A stretch of 64,000 bases of DNA from the NCBI RefSeq assembly GCF_005239225.2, contig NC_133297.1, forward strand, positions 12,450,147 to 12,514,146, in the 5' to 3' direction. A program made the position numbers and the translations under genes. Position 1 is the stretch's first letter. The number at the start of each line of letters is the position of its first letter. The notes beneath the pieces were generated by a model, which searched no databases, had not been told where the DNA came from, and saw only the letters and a list, made by a program, of their open reading frames with translations. Below are positions 49,111 through 61,289 of the stretch, in pieces. Source of the DNA: Populus alba (Eukaryota > Streptophyta > Magnoliopsida > Malpighiales > Salicaceae).

Positions 49111-51187
49111 ATCTATAACAAGCAACAAAAACAAAAAGAACAAACACTCCCCTACTACTCATCGTAATTTTAATAGAATAGGCTAATAAATACATTTTGT
49201 TTTTTGAACCTACAGCTAAGACGTGTCGATAGACCCACCCACCTATCTCGTATTGTCCAAATAGCTAACCCTCCCCCTCTCGTGAATCGTACTCTTTTCA
49301 AGTCAATTATTTCAGGGGATAGATAGGCTTTTCCTCGCCGCTCAGCATTTGCTGGACAGCCGCGTCTCAATAATTGCAGGACCGGAACACCGATCAACTT
49401 GACGGACCATTAAAGAGAGAATCTAAGAGAAAACCTGCCTTTCCTTCTCCAAGAAATCCAGCCTGATTGCCATTGCCACGCCATACTTGCCCCACCTGAA
49501 CTTGAAGAGAGACCAAAGCTTTCTTTATGCTCTGTTCACACACATGAATAATTCTCGGTGGATAAGACAAAGACCAAATAAACTGTCCCCTGTAAAAATA
49601 AACACTGCTTATATACATGAGATCGTGTCCATTTGCGTGCTGCCAGCAAAAAAAAGAAAAGAAAAAACTATCAGCATCGACGCATAAAGAATTTCACAAG
49701 CGTGAACGGGGCTCAAGTTCTGACCCGGATATATTTTATTGCTGGGCCTCTCAAGCTGTGGTCCCTGAAGGCTTAAAATATAAGCACCCATGCATGTCTA
49801 TGCCTTCTGGTAGAGGTAATCAAGATCATGGCACGGTGAGATGCACAGTTTGACTCTTTCTGGACGTCTATTTTTACAAGTTATTCAACGAGACAAGGGA
49901 TATGCACCTGGCCTGAGAAACAAGAACCAGCATCCAACCACTGGCGATTTTTATTATTTCTTTGACAAATTGCTGGCATCGATTTCTTAGAGCACGTGTT
50001 GATAATAGGAGAAGGTGTTCGCCTAGTTTTTGTGAATTTCTTGATTCCTGGTCAATGAGACTCGAGGGCCAAGATCAATGCTATATTATTTTAAGTCAGG
50101 AAAAAACTCGAACGCTGTTATTCTCATGGCCTGAAACAATGACCTGTCCATGGCCTGCCATGAAATAAGAGGTGCACATATGAGTTAGGGTATTTAATTA
50201 TTGGAGAAAGATATAGCCATTCATGGCAGTTGTTGAGCTGTTGGTTGAACTGACGATCGATCTCAAACGATGGGGCCCTCTTTTCAGGTCTTCCTAACCC
50301 CACTAGAAAGCCCCGAACAGGACAGCAGTCTAGATCCATCCGATCTTTGATTAGGTATATTGACCTCGTCCTTTGAAAAACTCAAGAGATTGTAGCCACA
50401 GAGAGGATAAAAGAGGACCACAATGCACTCTCAACTGCTTCAATTCCAGGAATGTTCAATGTCATAGATAGTTCTTTTTCTTTGTGTGGATTGAAAGAAA
50501 AGCAAAAGAAAATCTTAGAATTCAAATACAAGATATTTACAATGTATTTAACGGATTGCTTAGTAGATATAAAACCCAACTGAGTTTGAAATGGTCAAAA
50601 CCTTGACTTGCAATCTCGAGTTAACTCGAAATCCGGGTAAGACCCAATCTTTTTTTTTATACATATATTTTTAATAAATTTAAAAAATATAAAATTAATT
50701 TGTAAATACTTGGCTTTATATATTATTTTCTAGCTTTTTTCTGTGTGAAATGTTTATTAACTTTTCCATATGCCATAACTATAACTATAATATTTATTTA
50801 TATGAATTATTTTTTAATTATATATATATATATATATGAAATATTTCTTAGATCTAGAATTAGCTTCTTAGCCGGGTCAACTCTAAAGTGGAATTAATAA
50901 CCATGGATTGCTACACTCACATGAAAGCATGGGACAGAAAGATGATGTTGGAGTTACCATTCCAACTATATCACCTGAATTTAGTTATCGTGCTCATTTA
51001 TTTGTCTTAAAACAAATGGACGACGGAGAAAAGCTCAAGTATAAATAACCCTAAGCTACAATACAACTTCTGGGAAAGATGGAGAAAGACAAGAAAGCCA
51101 TGAATTTCTTAAGGTGGCAAAAAGCCTGCCAATTGAACAAGGATAGACTGGCACATCAAGAAAGATAACATCAAATATCAGATAATA
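49106..51187. other. Intergenic DNA with a G+C-richer patch at 49200-50400
   Basis: The 49200-50400 patch is unique, clearly richer in G+C than its surroundings, and could be transcribed. I find no frame with a recognisable domain on either strand, nor a convincing exon series. A short AT repeat lies at 50818-50840. Family B-like words (cgagttaactcga) occur near 50615-50632. Confidence 0.4.
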
Positions 51188-51359
51188 TTTATTTAAATAT
51201 TTTTTGTTTAAAAATATATTAAAATAATATTTTTTTATTTTTTAAATTTATTTTTAATATTAATACATCAAAAAACTTGAAAACACAAAAAATAATTGAA
51301 AGCAAAGAAAAAAGTAGTAAAATTTCAAACTTTTTCAAAAATATTTTTGAAACACAAAC
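51188..51359. repeat. Foldback repeat family A copy
   Basis: About 170 bp. Core 'aatattaatacatcaaaa' with mirrored T-rich and A-rich arms. Confidence 0.55.
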
Positions 51360-51759
51360 TTTTAAGAAAAAAGTTGAATATTTACATATTATTTAAATTT
51401 GATCCCAATAACTGCAATTATTTTAAATTAATAAAATCTCATTTAATTGATCCCAACAGAGCAGTTTTTTTTTTCCTAACATCATGAGAAATCATAAACT
51501 GGGAATCCAAAATAGATAGTCAAGTCAAATTCCAAAAAAAATGCAACTTCAAAGAGCAAATTGGAAAAATTGAATTCAAAATATCGAAACAAAAAAAAAT
51601 AAAATTACCATTGTAATCAGCAGTAACATGAGTATGGGTCAACAGTTCTTTTCCCGACACCCTTTAGTTTTTTCTTAACGAATCATAATCTTAATTCTTA
51701 ATAATAAGCTGATGATCATTGCATACCCATGTGGCTTAAGAGTCGTACCAGTTCGCTTA

Positions 51760-54700
51760 TCAAGAAACAAGATGTGTCAATTCAGGGCTGACCTCAGTTT
51801 TGCAGCCGAGGTAAGGCTGCAGCACTTGCATTCTGTCAGAATCAAACTGCAAAACTGTAAATTAGGCAGTACATAAGTTACAGGTAATATTTGATGTACC
51901 AGTTCCTACTCTAGCATACACAGTCCCCGACATGGAAAGGCAAACCTAAAACCCAGGAATGGAGCAGGAACTGTGTATGCTAGAGTAGGAACTGGTGGTT
52001 GACTGGAGTATCAAATGGCTGCCTGGACTAGCTGCTTGGAGAAATGGTAACAAGTGTTGCTGCTAAAAAAACCCTGATGCCTAGGCAGCAGTATCCAACC
52101 CCATAGATGAGAACACGTAAGCACAACCTCAAAGCACAAACATTTTCAAGGATTTATCACCACGTTTATTTCACTCTCTTTAACTCCAACGTCAGCCACG
52201 AAGATGCTACCAGAATCACACCAACCGCCAACTACATCCCTATTGCAACACTGCAGCAATGATCGGAAGTAAACGTGTGAGATGGATGGCTCGTCCTATA
52301 TTAGAACAGCATCAATATGGTGTTGTTAACTAACTAGAAGCGCAGCTTAAATCAATGCAAGCCCCACTCACAACAACAGAGATGGAATTACTTGACCCAG
52401 GCAGAAGACTATACTGTTTATGAGTTCTATATAAATTATCATACTGCATTTCAGCTAAGTTCACACCAATTTAATAAAATTAGAAGCGTGCGAATGTGAA
52501 CCTTAGAAGAGTAAGACTTCCCAGATATTTCTTTTAGTGCACTGCTTTGGTGGACCTACAAATGGGTTATGAGTTTTTGTTACAAGTTAACGAGTTATCA
52601 CTCTCCCATTTTCTTTCCGCCCTTCATCTAAAATTATCCGGGTCATTTTCATGTGTTACAGAACCAAATTCTAAAATTTGCTACTGTTGTTTGAGACTTC
52701 CAACAGCATAAACAATGGGATATTGTTTTTATCACTCAAACCAATTGATTCCAGCTATGGCGGAGAGAGAGAGCATACAAGTTTGAACCAAATTAATCCA
52801 AAATGAGTAGTTACCACAAGCACAGAATTCTTCGCAATACAAGTAATGCATGCTGAGCGCACCCTGAAACCATGTGCAATCTTGAAAAAAATAGAGCATT
52901 ATACCTTACTGAATCCAAGCCAGTTTGAATCTCCTCTAAATGAAAAGACCTTTTTGCATTCTTTCCCCTGCCCACAAAGGACCTGCGGATATGTTCATCA
53001 TCAAAAGGGATGAGAGGGCAAAAGAAGAAGAAAAATTCTTACAAAGGAAAACAATTTAGAAATATGCTCCAATTTTATGCAGAATCTAGAGCACCACAGA
53101 AACTAAAAAACTCACAATCCCTCTAATAGATGAAGGACTACTTTGGTTAACAATTAAAAGGCACCCTTCATGCCTAGATAACTGGCACCAAATTGTACGC
53201 AAAATTATTCCTGTGTCCACAACAAACACTTTCAGCGGGCATGTGACAGCCACATGGATACCGTCTCATATTTTGGTCTATAATTCAAAGCTTTCCATCT
53301 ACCATTTTACATCCCTGAAAATTTTCTGACAAAGCCTTTAAAGCTCTCTGCTTAAAAGAAGTTTATTTCATAGAAAAGCAAGGTTGAACATTTACCCTTT
53401 TCACATACTAGCAATTTACAGACGACCATACAAGGTGTTTCTCTAGAAGATGTTCAGTAAGAATGGAGTGCTTCAGAGTTTTCAGCATTTTGTGTGTTCA
53501 CGAGAATTTCCCATGCTCTGTCCATTTAGCAGTGTACAAGCACCTTTCTTCCCCCATGATAACAAAGCAAAAACAATTTAGTTTCAGTTCTATTATATTT
53601 TGTCATCTTTATGAAGTGAAAATGCCCCCAGTAGAATAAGTGAGGGTGATCAAACTACAACTTTGTAAAGGCAACTGAAATGTAAACTTAATGGACGTCT
53701 AGTCAATCTGTTACTAAAAAATGCCAAGCAAGAAAAGCAGTAAAACAAGAGAGAAGCTGTCGTGGCTTCCTAAGCAATAACCTCATAATCAACCCCTTGG
53801 ATATAGATGTAATCAGGGTCAAGCGATGAGAATGCAAGTCCGGTTATCTGCAATTGTAGCAAAAGCAAAATGATTTAATATGCAGCATTAAAACCCAGAA
53901 TACAGAGAACTTCAGAAGGAAAAAAAAATCAGTACAGGTTAGCATATGTAACCAGAAAGCCCCATTCTTAATCTTGAAAGCCATTAGAATTTCTTGTGTT
54001 CAAGATACACAATAAACCTCATAAGTGAGTAATCTAGTGACAAATTTGAACAAGAGAGATCTCTTTAAATGCAGGAAAGTGAGAGAAGAGGATCTGTGAG
54101 GAGCAGACTTGCAGTAGACACTCATTTCAAGAGTTTATATTTTGCTATCCCCTCTTTACTATTTCATCTTTTGTCTAATCTCCAGTGAAACAATCAAATC
54201 ATGAACAGATACTTTTTAATAAAAATACTAAACATGCATAATATCAATAAACAAATACGATAACAATGGATTTTGTTCTTCCTTCCATTGCTAATACAAT
54301 AAATAAAATTATCCTTGAATGTTGAAACATGGAGAAGAGCCTGAAAAAAACAAGAATTTAAGGGGAGGAATTGATCAAATAAAAACAGACCTCATATTTT
54401 GAGCAATGCACCCATCTGGAAATTGGCGACCATCTACATTCAAGATGTAAACATTAATTTGGAGGACAGTATAAATAACATGCTGATTAGAAGAACAAAC
54501 ATGCAATCATTGATACTCAGCCAACATCTACCTAAATAACATGCTGATTAGAAGAACAAATCATAAGTCACAAAAGAGACCTCCCTCATTAGAAATGAAA
54601 ATCCCAAGCTATTATAAATGAAATCTCTATCCCCATTAATTGTCCCAAACAATCCAATAGCGACGACCAACCTGCGAGGATCATATATGGTCACAGTACG

Positions 54701-57700
54701 ATCAGCCCCACCTACTGCAACATTACCAGTTGAGGAACTGCACACAGCATAGAAATTATCACCAAGAGAACCAGAAATTCGTTGGAGACAACCACCATTT
54801 TCTTTCATTCTCAAGTCCCATAGTGTGAGCTGCAGTAAATTCCAATACATGAAGCAGAGCAGCACATGTAAACAAACAGGGGAAAGGGCAAATATGAAAA
54901 CACACAATAGTACCTGGCAGCCCTCAGCAACAGCTAATATAGAATCTCCACTTCCATTGCCTGAATTCTCCAAAAAGTTCAATGAGGATGGGTACCAGAG
55001 TCTGCAACATAGTCAAATAAATGGTATAAATGCATTAAAGATAGCCCAACATTCAGGACAAAGAAGTTACTTGAAGAAGTAGAAAAATAACTCGGGTATT
55101 CTAAGGGATTGACACATCATAAAGGGTAAGATGATCTTTGCTGGACATTGATGTATTTCAGATTGAAGGCTTTTTGTTGGTCTGTTCAAGAAATCACAAG
55201 ATATTTAGATGGCTTCTACCTTCTGAGAGAAAACAAATTCCTTAACTATCAAATGAAATCCAGCCAACACAGTCTGCCATTCCTAAATCATAGATCCCTT
55301 CACCCTCTTCTTTAAACTATGAAAATTACAAATACATTTTTTTCTAACCATAAATATAACATGGTCCACAAGGCTTTCTAAGTAAGATAATCAAAAGGAA
55401 CAATTTTACTAGCAGAAACTATACTTACGTACGTAAAGTGCGCACATGGATGTCTTGGTCATAAACATCAATGCTTTTGCAAAAGCTACGTGCTACGGCT
55501 GCCTGGAACCAGAGATGATGAAGGCACAAAAAGTTTAGGCAGCAAATAAAGACAGCCATTCATGTTAAAGGGAGCTGGATGTAAAGAAAGCAACAGGGAT
55601 AAAGCTGACATATTTCATCTAGTAAAATTCTATTCTAATGACGTTCAGAAACAATGTTGTTACATCCCAGTTATTGCTTATCAGTACATTTGCAAATAAT
55701 CAACATCACTAAAGAACTTCCAGTCAAGCTCACATACCAACAGTAGTTTTGTCTAAAATTCCGAGCTCCTAATTCCTCTCAACAAAAACTATAACATCTG
55801 ACATAAAAACAAAAGATACATATATAATTACATAATTACTATTGCACAGCATCAAGTTCTGAAAGTTTGTTTATAATGTTATATTCTGAAATATAAAGAG
55901 ATATAACTTATAATGATAAGACATACATTGGCATAGAGAACCTTTTGTACCAGACACCTCACTCCTTATTTAGAGAATTGATGCTAACAGAATAGATAAA
56001 AGTTCATATTGACCAAAAAAGTAATCATAAATTTGTTGATGGGAATAAAGCGTAAAACAACAAGAAAATTTGGTGAGTTTTAAAATGGGAATCTGGCATA
56101 GTTCAATGATTTCACTATCAGGATTGGATATGCTCATCCACTTGAGACGGAGAAAACACAGTACTTGATAATCTATACACTTAGCCATCTGCTGCCATGG
56201 TTTCAATCTCTTGCCAGCTCAATAGATATTGAATGACATTCACTGTGGCCAGAGTGTATATCAACAAGTTTAAAATTAGTGCAACAAAGAAATTAGTCAC
56301 CATGGACCATTGACTTCGACTGAAGCAAAGGCCTGCCCAACTGCTTTCTCCAACACCAGAATCTCGAGGTAATACTGAATAAGTAAGCTGTTTAATATCT
56401 GAAAATAACAGAAAAATACATTGATAAGGCATTTCTATCAACCCCAAATCAGTAACCGTGATAAAAACAGAAACCAACAGTGAAAACTAGTAAGGTATGT
56501 GTGATTTTAATTATCAAGCTGTACTTTATACAGGCAAATGACATGCATGGCCCTCAAACCAGAAAACCATTGATTGGTTAGAAGAGCCATTGGTACAGCA
56601 ATTTTTTCAAGGCCTAAAAAATTGAAGTGTGACTGCTGGGCTTATAGGTTAGCAATGGAATAAACCCAAAATGACAAGCTTTGAAGAAACCCTAGGCATA
56701 TTTTATGGCTGATTCCTTAGGTTGGGAACCAGCAGAAACTAACACAGAAACAGAGCAATAAGTAAAAAAACAATCAGATTAGTTCCAGTTAAACACACAA
56801 CTTGTCGTTCATGCACTGTTGGCAATTTTTTTAAAAAAAAATCAAATAAATAAATTTGCAGCAACCAACACTGAGATTTGAAGTCAAAATGTAATCTCAT
56901 GATCGGAGAGCATACAGACAGTGGCTAGTTTAACTTCAAAAATAAGAGTGGTGGTCAACATATTTGCAGTCTAAAAGCATAGTCTGAATTTATCCATCAG
57001 TTTATGACTTTCTATGATAGCATTATGTGCCACTATGAAAAGCTCTTCCAAGCCTGAATAGACTATCACTGGTGATCACCATCAACAGTTTATCAACTTA
57101 GCAGCAAAAGAGCTAAACTACATTTTCCTTTTCTGAATCATGGTATAGTCAACCTCTATGTGCTAAATTCCAACTTCAAAATAGATTGAAGCAAAGGAAT
57201 AGCAATGAGCATAAAATGCCTGATTAATCCATCCCATAAGTTCATGAAGGAGTAGGAAGACATACAAAGTTTCAAAGTAGAATACAAACGTGATACCAAT
57301 CTTCATCATAAATTATGCTGAAATTATGAGAGCTAAAATAAGGAGAACTATACCGTTACCACTGGTATCTAGTCTGGACACAATAAGGTGTCCATAACCA
57401 TCCACACTTCCCAACACCAAGTGACCAGGGCCTGCAAATAATTTGAGAAGTCATCAACTCCATCAATAGGGTAAGCTAGCTAAGGTACAGACCGTATGTC
57501 ATCAGTTAATGTCAATGCAAAGTCACATACTTTCAGTTTCGGAGAGCACTATACTCTGAATTTCCGACCGATGAGGGCAGCGATTAACTAATGAAGAGTC
57601 CATGACCTTCAGAAAGTCAGATGATGAGCAATTAAATTGATGCATCAGTAGTGAAATTATACAATGAACTAAGCTGATACGCAAAATTGAGACCTGCTTC

Positions 57701-58788
57701 TGCAAATTTGCAACAGCCACCTACTTAGAATGTAATGAAATACCTGTGTCTGTGCAGGAATGAGGAGGCTTTCTTTCCCTTCACCGACCGAGGAATTGTC
57801 CATAGGAATCTATCAAAAAGAAGAGACAGTGAACCGCTCCTTATTTTCTTAAACAGATCTAACATGAGCATCCAAAACAAACACTAATGACATGGATGAT
57901 GGGACCTTGCTAGTTTTAGTACTCGTTCATCCAAAGTCATTGTTGTACTGGTCTAATCAAAATCACTCATAGCATAAAAAGGCCCTTTCCAACACATTTT
58001 AAGTTCTATACTTTCTTGTTTTGGAAGATCCTCTTCACAATTTGGCTCTTTTACCCCTTTTCACAAATTGATTCTTTTGATGACTTATATCAAACTTTCA
58101 TAACAGCAGATCCTCACAATTGTTCCCATCTTTCATTTTTTAAAGAAAGCACTTTTTCTAAAATGAAAATGCAAACAGACCCTATACAAAGGCAAAGTTC
58201 GGTTCTAATCAGATTCCACATAACTTCACTTGTCACTACTCTAGTGAGTTTCAAAAACCATCTCACTGGAGTAATCATAGCATAGCAAAGGCGCTGTTTC
58301 CATACTTGGGAATATTAAAAAACCAGAGTCGGAAAGAAACTATTTATAACCCACAAAAAACTGAATCGCCTAATTGGTAAATCCTAAACCAAATAGGATA
58401 TAACAAAGAAGAACACAATCAAGTACTGGCTCCTATTGAATTCAATAAACATTAAAGAAGAAGGTTATTAAAGAAAAATCAAGGAAAAATGCAAGTTATT
58501 AACTATCTCTACCAGGAGTTTGTACACGTGACAACCAGAGGCAATGTAGACCAAACAAGAGGAGCCATCCTCATTAACCTGAACGTACGACAAAAAAAAA
58601 AAGGGCAGACACATTTAAGATTATTACAATACTACATGTATATAGATAATTGAAGAGAGACGAGGCGAGACGAGAAGAGAAAATACATGGAGAGCAAGGC
58701 GGGTGGACTGTAGATTTCCAGGCGAAGGATTCTCAATTAGAGTAGAAGGTACAACTGCCTTTCTCAGACTCCTGACCTCCAACACCAT
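51760..58788 (-). CDS. WD40-repeat (transducin-like) protein
   Basis: Thirteen exons, all GT-AG and in consistent phase: 58788-58687, 58578-58513, 57809-57744, 57606-57531, 57431-57354, 56398-56301, 55502-55429, 55001-54914, 54829-54672, 54415-54391, 53847-53782, 52982-52905, 51846-51760. They give 353 residues. WD-type strands are visible as GHLVLGSVDGYGHLIVSRLD, AEGCQLTLWDLR (about 212-223), NVAVGGADRTVTIYDPR and ITGLAFSSLDPDYIYIQGVD, consistent with a partly degenerate beta-propeller used for protein-protein contacts. The C-terminus after the propeller (KECKKVFSFRGDSNWLGFSK) is conserved-looking but not assigned. I do not recognise a named orthologue. If intron 11 were retained, the frame would end after three residues at 53772-53770. 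The last intron holds a perfect inverted repeat. Confidence 0.85.
51898..51996. repeat. Perfect 27-bp inverted repeat (hairpin) in the last WD40 intron
   Basis: The arm 51898-51924 is exactly complementary to 51970-51996, separated by a 45-base spacer. A further atttgat/atcaaat pair outside the arms extends the stem with an asymmetric bulge. Either strand would form a stable stem-loop in RNA. On the gene's strand it ends about 50 bases before the 3' splice site. Confidence 0.9.
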
Positions 58789-59264
58789 ACTGCTTTCTTT
58801 AGGGCGTCGCCGCCGGCAAGCAAGTGTCTAGTTTCCCTACCTTTAAACAAGAAGCGCACTTGGCCTTGAGAGCGTGCCAAGGACTAATACTTTGTCTATA
58901 TCGAAGTTCCACTTCAAGCACTTTACAGCATTTTCATATTCATCGTCAGAGGAAATTACCTGCGGTGAGCTTAGACAAATAAAGGGTTTTGTGCGCCGGA
59001 CCAGTCCCTTTTAATAAAAAAAAAAAAATGTTTTGGATGAATTATATTTTGGTCTCTGTTGATTTAACAATGATCCATTATGGTTTCTGTAGTTTACAAT
59101 TTTTCGAACTGTTTAGAAAAATTTTCAATCTGCCCCTTCGCCTTTCAATCTTTTTGCCTTTTGTTAAAAATAAATTAAAATTATTAACAAAAAAACTAAA
59201 GAAAATGGGTTTTTACTATATTCCTCCTTGTATAACACCATTAATTGAAATAGTTTTTTTTTAA
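58789..59264. other. Upstream region of the WD40 gene
   Basis: Positions 58789-58990 are G+C-richer and probably hold the 5' leader and promoter. The frame at 58989-59264 has no domain. Confidence 0.4.
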
Positions 59265-59830
59265 AATTTATAATGTTATTTTTTTCAATTTTATTATTCA
59301 ACATTAAATTTATTAGGAATTGGATTCTATAATTTTTTTTGATTTATTTTTTATGAGATTATCCTAAACTCATGACTGGACAATGGGTTTAACATGTTAA
59401 CTCAGTTGAAACGAGTTATTTTTAATTTGATTTTTTTTATTTCATACTTCATTATTAAATTGATTGGAGATTACGTTTCATAATTTGTTTTTTGTATGCT
59501 TTCTACAAGGCATAACCTTAGTTGACTCGAATTGTTTTTTTATGTTCTTTTTAATCATTTTTTTCAATTTTATCTTTCAATACTTGATTTATTAATAATT
59601 AAGCTTCATAATTTATTTCAATTTATTTTTTATTGGGGTATACTGGTCTCATGACCCAGATCGCGAGTTTGGTTGGTCACCTCTGGTTGACTAGGTTATT
59701 TTTTTTGTTTTTTTAATTTTTGATATTAAATTTATTAAAATTAAAATTTAATAATTTAATTTAATTTTTTATAAATTCTCGTGATTTAATGATTGGTATA
59801 AGGATTGATAGGTTAGCTTGAAACATCACC
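59265..59830 (+). repeat. Ancient repeat block, family B
   Basis: About three degenerate units with 'caattttatt', 'tgagattatc', 'catgacccagatcgcgagtt' and 'tggttgactaggtt' words. No coding frame. Confidence 0.55.
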
Positions 59831-60059
59831 ACCTAGGCATCGCATGACCACTTGCATTAGAGCCTGACTTGAAAGGTGAAAAGGGCCCAATAGGAGGAGG
59901 CCCCAGTGCTGCCCCTGCAGGTTTTATCTTATAAAAAGTGGCAATAGTGTCGTGGCCACTATGCACCTCCAATTGCAATCTCTTCTCCTGTCCTTTACCA
60001 CAAAACCTAATTCTAGTTAGCTTTCAATTTGTTCTGTGCAACAGCAAACTCTCTCATCA

Positions 60060-60083
60060 GTGCTGCTGCTGCTGCTGCTGCTG
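60060..60083. repeat. CTG trinucleotide microsatellite
   Basis: About eight CTG/GCT units, outside any supported coding region. Confidence 0.9.
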
Positions 60084-60172
60084 AAAAGAAGAAAATGAAC
60101 TTTTGATAAATATTTTATGGAGGTTGGAAAATTAAACAAATTATTTGGAGAATAGAGATGATAAACAAGCAG

Positions 60173-60333
60173 TCACTCGTATGAATTGGCGTGCACCGGA
60201 GCGTGGAACTTCATGTTCAAAATCTCAGCAAAATCCTTCGAGGACAGTGACAAAAACAGGTTAATTATTAGGTATTGATGTTTAGTACTGGCATTTTCAT
60301 ACCTGCTTCAGAAAATAGTGAGAGCAGAAACTC
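60173..60333 (-). pseudogene. Possible terminal exons of a broken gene
   Basis: Two minus-strand segments, 60333-60303 and 60235-60173, have an acceptor (TTGCAG), a donor (CAG|GTATGA) and a second acceptor (GAAG). They join in frame to SFCSHYFLKQ plus DFAEILNMKFHAPVHANSYE and a stop. No upstream exons are visible before AT-rich repeats begin at about 60650. The family is not recognised; chance is possible. Confidence 0.25.
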
Positions 60334-60639
60334 CTGCAAGGCATAAATCCAAGGAAATTATGTCAACAAGAAATGAACAAGAAGACAAATTTAATAATTA
60401 GCAGCCCTTGGATCAATTTTCTCTTGAGAATCTCCTATGGCAGGGTGCCATTTTATTATTGATATTACACAGCAAAATTCCCAAGATCATAAGAATCAAC
60501 AAGCTCGGGTTCCAACAGATTAGACTGATCGATGAGGAAAAACATGTAAGAAACCAGGAACAAAAATAGCTGCTCGTAGGGTAGCGTGGAGAAGTGGAAT
60601 ATCTATGCACAGATTGTTTGTCGGGAAATAAATTTTTCA

Positions 60640-61250
60640 GAATTGATTTTTGATATTTGATATTGTTATAAAAAAAATTAAATTTTTTTTAATAAATTAT
60701 AAAATAATTTATTTATTTTTTCAAGTTCACATGAATCAAATTTAACAAATAAAAAATTTAAAAATAATGAAATTATATAAAAAAATTATTTTAAATTAAA
60801 CAAATAGTCATAAAAAATACTAAATCTAACAGATAAAAAATTAAAAAATATTAAAAAATTAATTTTATAAATTATTTCAAGTAAAACAAATAGTAATTAA
60901 AAAAAATGAGGCCAAATATAATTATAAAAATTTCAATTGAAAAAATAACAAGATAACAACAAACAACAATAAAAAAAATTAAATTTAATATAAAAATTCA
61001 ATTATAAATAATGAAATTAAAACAAAGATATATAATAATAAAAAGATAAAGCATCATATTTAATATAACTAACAAGATAATTTTTTAAAAGTATTGTCAA
61101 TTAAAAAAAAAACTTCCATTAACATTAAGTTAACTTTTCATTTAATTGAAGAAATATTTTTTATTAATCATCATTAAAAAAATACAGAAAAAAATCATAA
61201 AATAATACTTAAAAAATCACTTTACATTAAACAACGATGCTAGTGAGATA
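60640..61250. repeat. AT-rich low-complexity DNA
   Basis: Long A and T runs with 'aaatagtcataaaaaatact'-type words repeated. No gene. Confidence 0.6.
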
Positions 61251-61289
61251 CAATTCTGAACAATTAAAAAGATTCCATTGCACCCTTTT

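Noticed and set aside
49170..49397. A 75-codon minus-strand frame in the G+C-richer patch
   Set aside because: No recognisable domain, no splice partners and no start context; left as unassigned.
53770..53847. Ending the WD40 gene at the stop 53772-53770
   Set aside because: A good donor precedes that stop and two further exons (52982-52905, 51846-51760) continue in phase with protein-like sequence.
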